From: Deltaproteobacteria bacterium RBG_13_61_14
Lineage (GTDB): Bacteria; RBG-13-61-14
NCBI GenBank assembly: GCA_001797815.1
Contig: MGQK01000072.1
Location: forward strand, 1-8,208
Length of the DNA: 8,208 nucleotides
Direction: 5' to 3'
Shown: piece after piece, positions 5,819 through 8,208 of the stretch
How the letters are laid out: every line of letters begins with the position of its first letter
Position numbering within the stretch: position 1 is the first letter of the stretch
The notes under the pieces: generated by a model
The model's database searches: none
Seen by the model: only the letters and a program-made list of their open reading frames with translations
Told to the model about the DNA's origin: nothing
Made by a program: the position numbers and the translations under genes

Positions 5819-8208
5819 TCAAGCAGACTTGCGGGCCGGTTCCAACTCCGGCTCCCGGCCCTGAAAATCGAAATGGGTGAGCAGGTCCGACCGGCCCGTC
5901 AGCTCACGGACGCTTTGCATCCCCAAGCGCCAGAGGATCTCGCGCAGTTGGAGACAATAGGAATGGAACAGGTTGATGATCCGTTGCGCCGCCCAGTCCG
6001 GGTCCAAGAGCCCGGCCAGCTCCGGGTCGGTGGTGGCAATGCCCCGGGGACAGCCCCGGCCGCTTTCGCAGTTGCCGCACCGGATGCACTCCAGCGCCAC
6101 CAGCTCCGCGGTGCCGAGCACCACCCCGTCCGCGCCCAGGGCAATGGCTTTGGCCATGTCCCAGGCGGTGCGGATCCCGCCGGAGGCGATCAGGGTGATC
6201 TGATCGCGGACGCCCTCCTGGATCAGGAAGCGGTGCACCTTGGGGATCGCGTATTCGATGGGCATGGCGATGTTCTTCTTGGCGATGTCCGGCGCCGCGC
6301 CGGTGCCGCCGTAAGAGCCGTCGAGGTGGAGGATGTGCGCGCCCGCGTAGTAACTCCCGACGGCCACCATGTCCACGTCGGTGGGGGTCGAGACCTTGAC
6401 CGCGACCAGGGCTTTGGGGTTCAGGTGCTTGACCCAGTCCACGTGCTTCTTGTGGTCTTCCACCGAATAGACGGAGTGAAAGGGAAAGGGCGAGAACAAC
6501 GAAGAGCCTTCAACCGCCTCCCGCATCTTCGCCACCGCCGGGGTCACCTTGTCGCCGAGCAGGTGCCCGCCCAGCCCGGGCTTGGCGCCTTGGGCATACT
6601 TTAACTCCACGATCCGTACCCGCTGGATGGTCTCTTCCCGCACCCCGAACAGGCCGGTCGCCACCTGGGTGATCACGTGGTCATCATACTCGGTCAACTC
6701 CTCCGGAAAACCGCCCTCCCCGGTGCAGGTGAAGGAATCAAACGCCTGGTAAGCGCGGGCCCGGGCGATCATGGTGGCGAGGCTGATCGAGCCGAAGCTC
6801 ATGCCCCCGCCGTAAACCGGGAACCCGATGGTCACCTGGGGCCGGCCGTCGTCCCGGCGGTTGAGCGGGAGGCGGAGGTCAATCGCCTCGGGCGGGAGCG
6901 CCGGCCGCCTGGGAAAGAGGAAATCCATCCGGTCAAAGCCTCCGCCGGAAGCGCCGACCTTGTCCTCCAGACCCAGGTCCTCGGCCGGCGGCCGGCCGGT
7001 CTCGGCCTGGATCCAGGTGCTGACCAAAAGGGCCGCGGTCCAGCGCGGGTCGCCGAAGGCCAAGAACATCGGGTCCGGCCCCACCCGCAGCGCCAGCTCC
7101 GGGCAATGGTCCACGCAATATTCGCCCTTGGCGCGACAGAATTCGGGTCCGCGGCAAAACTGGGAGCGGGGCGCGAGCACCCGCTTGCCGGCCCGGATGT
7201 GCACGCCATAGGCGCAGACCTCGGCGCACTTGCCGCAGGAGTGGCAGGCCGCGCTCCGCGCCGCCTTGTATTTGCCGAAGGGGTTGCGGAAGCGGGAAGG
7301 GCAGGGCGCCACCAGGGCGGCTAGGCGCGGGTGGAGGCCCGGTTCCGGATCCGCCTCCAGGGCCGCCGGCAGAGGTTCGGGCTCCAACTCGATTTTCGGA
7401 ACCGGCTCGGGTTCTCTCTTCACCGGTTCCCCTGCTTTGCGCTCGCCAAAGAGCGGGCCAAAGCATTCCCGCTCCAACTCCTCGAAGAACATGGCCCGGC
7501 CCGCCTCGCCCCGCAGGCGGCGGACCTCGCGCAGCCCCATGGCGCCCAGCACCTCGAGGAGCTGGGCGTGCCAGGACCCGATCAGGTTCACGATCCGGCT
7601 CGCCGCCCAGTCCTCCGGCACCCGGTCAATTTGGACCGGACAGGCCATGCCTTCGCCGCACCCCGGGCACAGCCGGCATTCCAGGGCCACCAGCAACGCC
7701 TCGTCCACCCCCACGCCGTCCGCGCCGCAGATGATGAGCTTGGCCAGGTGCTCGGCCAGGGCCACCCCGCCGGAAACCAGGAGGGTCAGCTCTTCGCGCA
7801 CGCCCGCTTCCACCAGGCGCAGGTGCACCTCGCGCACCAGGCCGGTGACAAAGCGGTCCTGGCGCCGGCCAAAACCCCGGCCGCGGTCATCGGCAAAGAG
7901 GTGGAGGATCTCGGCGCCCGCGGCCGCGAGCCGGGAAGCGCGCTCGCCGGCTAGCTCGTCCAGGGGCAGGCGGATGGAGAGGATCGTGTCCGGGCTTTGC
8001 GCCTTTAATTGTTTTGCAACCTGAATTACATTTTCCGAATAGGCCAGCTCCTGAAGCGCGCCCCCGCTGCCGGCGGCATCCTCCAGCCGCTCGGGATCCA
8101 GCTTGACGATGAGGTGGTCTTGAAGCTCGCCCAGGCCGTTCCGGACCTCCTCCGCGGTGGCCACGGCATAAGTGCCGAGCCGGCGGGCGGCTTCAGCCAT
8201 GGCCCGGC
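5819..8208 (-). CDS. gltB: Glutamate synthase FMN/Fe-S subunit with ferredoxin domain and degenerate N-terminal domain copy (5' partial)
   Basis: Numbered from the ATG at 8200, which is probably internal: the frame runs on to the window edge and aligns inside the duplicated barrel. Residues 454-770 are the FMN-binding glutamate synthase domain, which reduces 2-iminoglutarate to glutamate. Visible are PVYGGGMSFGSISL (461-474), TGEGGFPEELTEYDDH, AKPGLGGHLLGDKV (539-552), HLDGSYGGTGAAP (625-637), the phosphate-site region SGGIRTAWDMAKAIALGADG (673-692) and a cysteine cluster at 705, 708, 711 and 717. Residues 319-366 form a ferredoxin-like domain: Cx2Cx2Cx3C at 319-329, then C349, C355, C362, C366-Pro. 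Residues 1-230 are a diverged copy of the barrel's second part (LVSGGVALAEHLAKLIICGA at 141-160) with cysteines 175, 178, 181 and 187 in identical spacing. A Pro/Glu-rich linker (about 256-288) follows. It lies directly upstream of the amidotransferase/GXGXG gene in an apparent operon. The ferredoxin domain and lack of a GltD-like gene suggest ferredoxin as electron donor. Confidence 0.9.
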   Translation of the reverse strand, partial: RAMAEAARRLGTYAVATAEEVRNGLGELQDHLIVKLDPERLEDAAGSGGALQELAYSENVIQVAKQLKAQSPDTILSIRLPLDELAGERASRLAAAGAEILHLFADDRGRGFGRRQDRFVTGLVREVHLRLVEAGVREELTLLVSGGVALAEHLAKLIICGADGVGVDEALLVALECRLCPGCGEGMACPVQIDRVPEDWAASRIVNLIGSWHAQLLEVLGAMGLREVRRLRGEAGRAMFFEELERECFGPLFGERKAGEPVKREPEPVPKIELEPEPLPAALEADPEPGLHPRLAALVAPCPSRFRNPFGKYKAARSAACHSCGKCAEVCAYGVHIRAGKRVLAPRSQFCRGPEFCRAKGEYCVDHCPELALRVGPDPMFLAFGDPRWTAALLVSTWIQAETGRPPAEDLGLEDKVGASGGGFDRMDFLFPRRPALPPEAIDLRLPLNRRDDGRPQVTIGFPVYGGGMSFGSISLATMIARARAYQAFDSFTCTGEGGFPEELTEYDDHVITQVATGLFGVREETIQRVRIVELKYAQGAKPGLGGHLLGDKVTPAVAKMREAVEGSSLFSPFPFHSVYSVEDHKKHVDWVKHLNPKALVAVKVSTPTDVDMVAVGSYYAGAHILHLDGSYGGTGAAPDIAKKNIAMPIEYAIPKVHRFLIQEGVRDQITLIASGGIRTAWDMAKAIALGADGVVLGTAELVALECIRCGNCESGRGCPRGIATTDPELAGLLDPDWAAQRIINLFHSYCLQLREILWRLGMQSVRELTGRSDLLTHFDFQGREPELEPARKSA

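Noticed and set aside
5873-7954. Several plus-strand open frames opposite the FMN subunit
   Set aside because: Shadows of the conserved minus-strand protein; rich in Arg, Pro, Ala and Gly, with no motifs or ribosome binding sites.
8198-8200. ATG at 8200 as the true start of the FMN subunit
   Set aside because: The frame continues to the window edge, no ribosome binding site is visible in the 8 remaining bases, and the sequence aligns to the interior of the duplicated barrel.
1-8208. CRISPR array, tRNA or rRNA genes
   Set aside because: No regularly spaced direct repeats, cloverleaf-like segments or recognisable rRNA sequence were seen.

Overview
The window is bacterial, and the organism cannot be placed with confidence. 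The right-hand 5 kb is GC-rich. It carries a ferredoxin-type (archaeal-like) glutamate synthase split over two genes. The left-hand 3 kb is visibly less GC-rich and holds broken, surface-protein-like and recombination-associated sequence. This combination would fit an anaerobic or environmental lineage such as the Desulfobacterota or a related candidate phylum, but that is a weak inference.

Left part (1-3191): a patchwork of remnants. It opens inside a secreted-type protein with tandem Ig-like repeats (2-1402). Its reading frame breaks near 1245 and the protein-like sequence continues in another frame to 1391. Next is a small helix-turn-helix protein (1665-2048), converging on a 108-residue charged coiled-coil protein (2378-2052, minus strand) with a strong ribosome binding site. 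A second, diverged copy of the helix-turn-helix sequence (from 2658) stops abruptly at 2777. There it meets a minus-strand fragment of an RHS/YD-repeat protein (3036-2776). The part closes with a cluster of inverted repeats built on TTAACTGA (3068-3198), whose right arm contains the stop codon of the next gene.

Right part (3192-8208, minus strand): two adjacent genes read right to left. The upstream one (8208-5819, 5' end outside the window) encodes the FMN/Fe-S synthase subunit of a glutamate synthase. The downstream one (5801-3192) encodes a fusion of a class II glutamine amidotransferase with a GXGXG beta-helix domain. Together they contain all three catalytic modules of glutamate synthase: glutamine hydrolysis, structural GXGXG helix, and FMN centre making glutamate from 2-oxoglutarate and ammonia. 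No NAD(P)H-oxidising small subunit is visible. The FMN protein carries its own ferredoxin-like clusters, so reduced ferredoxin or a similar donor is likely.

The most striking point is in the FMN protein. Its N-terminal ~230 residues are a degenerate second copy of the C-terminal FMN-barrel half. This copy has lost the segments expected to bind substrate and FMN, yet it keeps an identical four-cysteine pattern.
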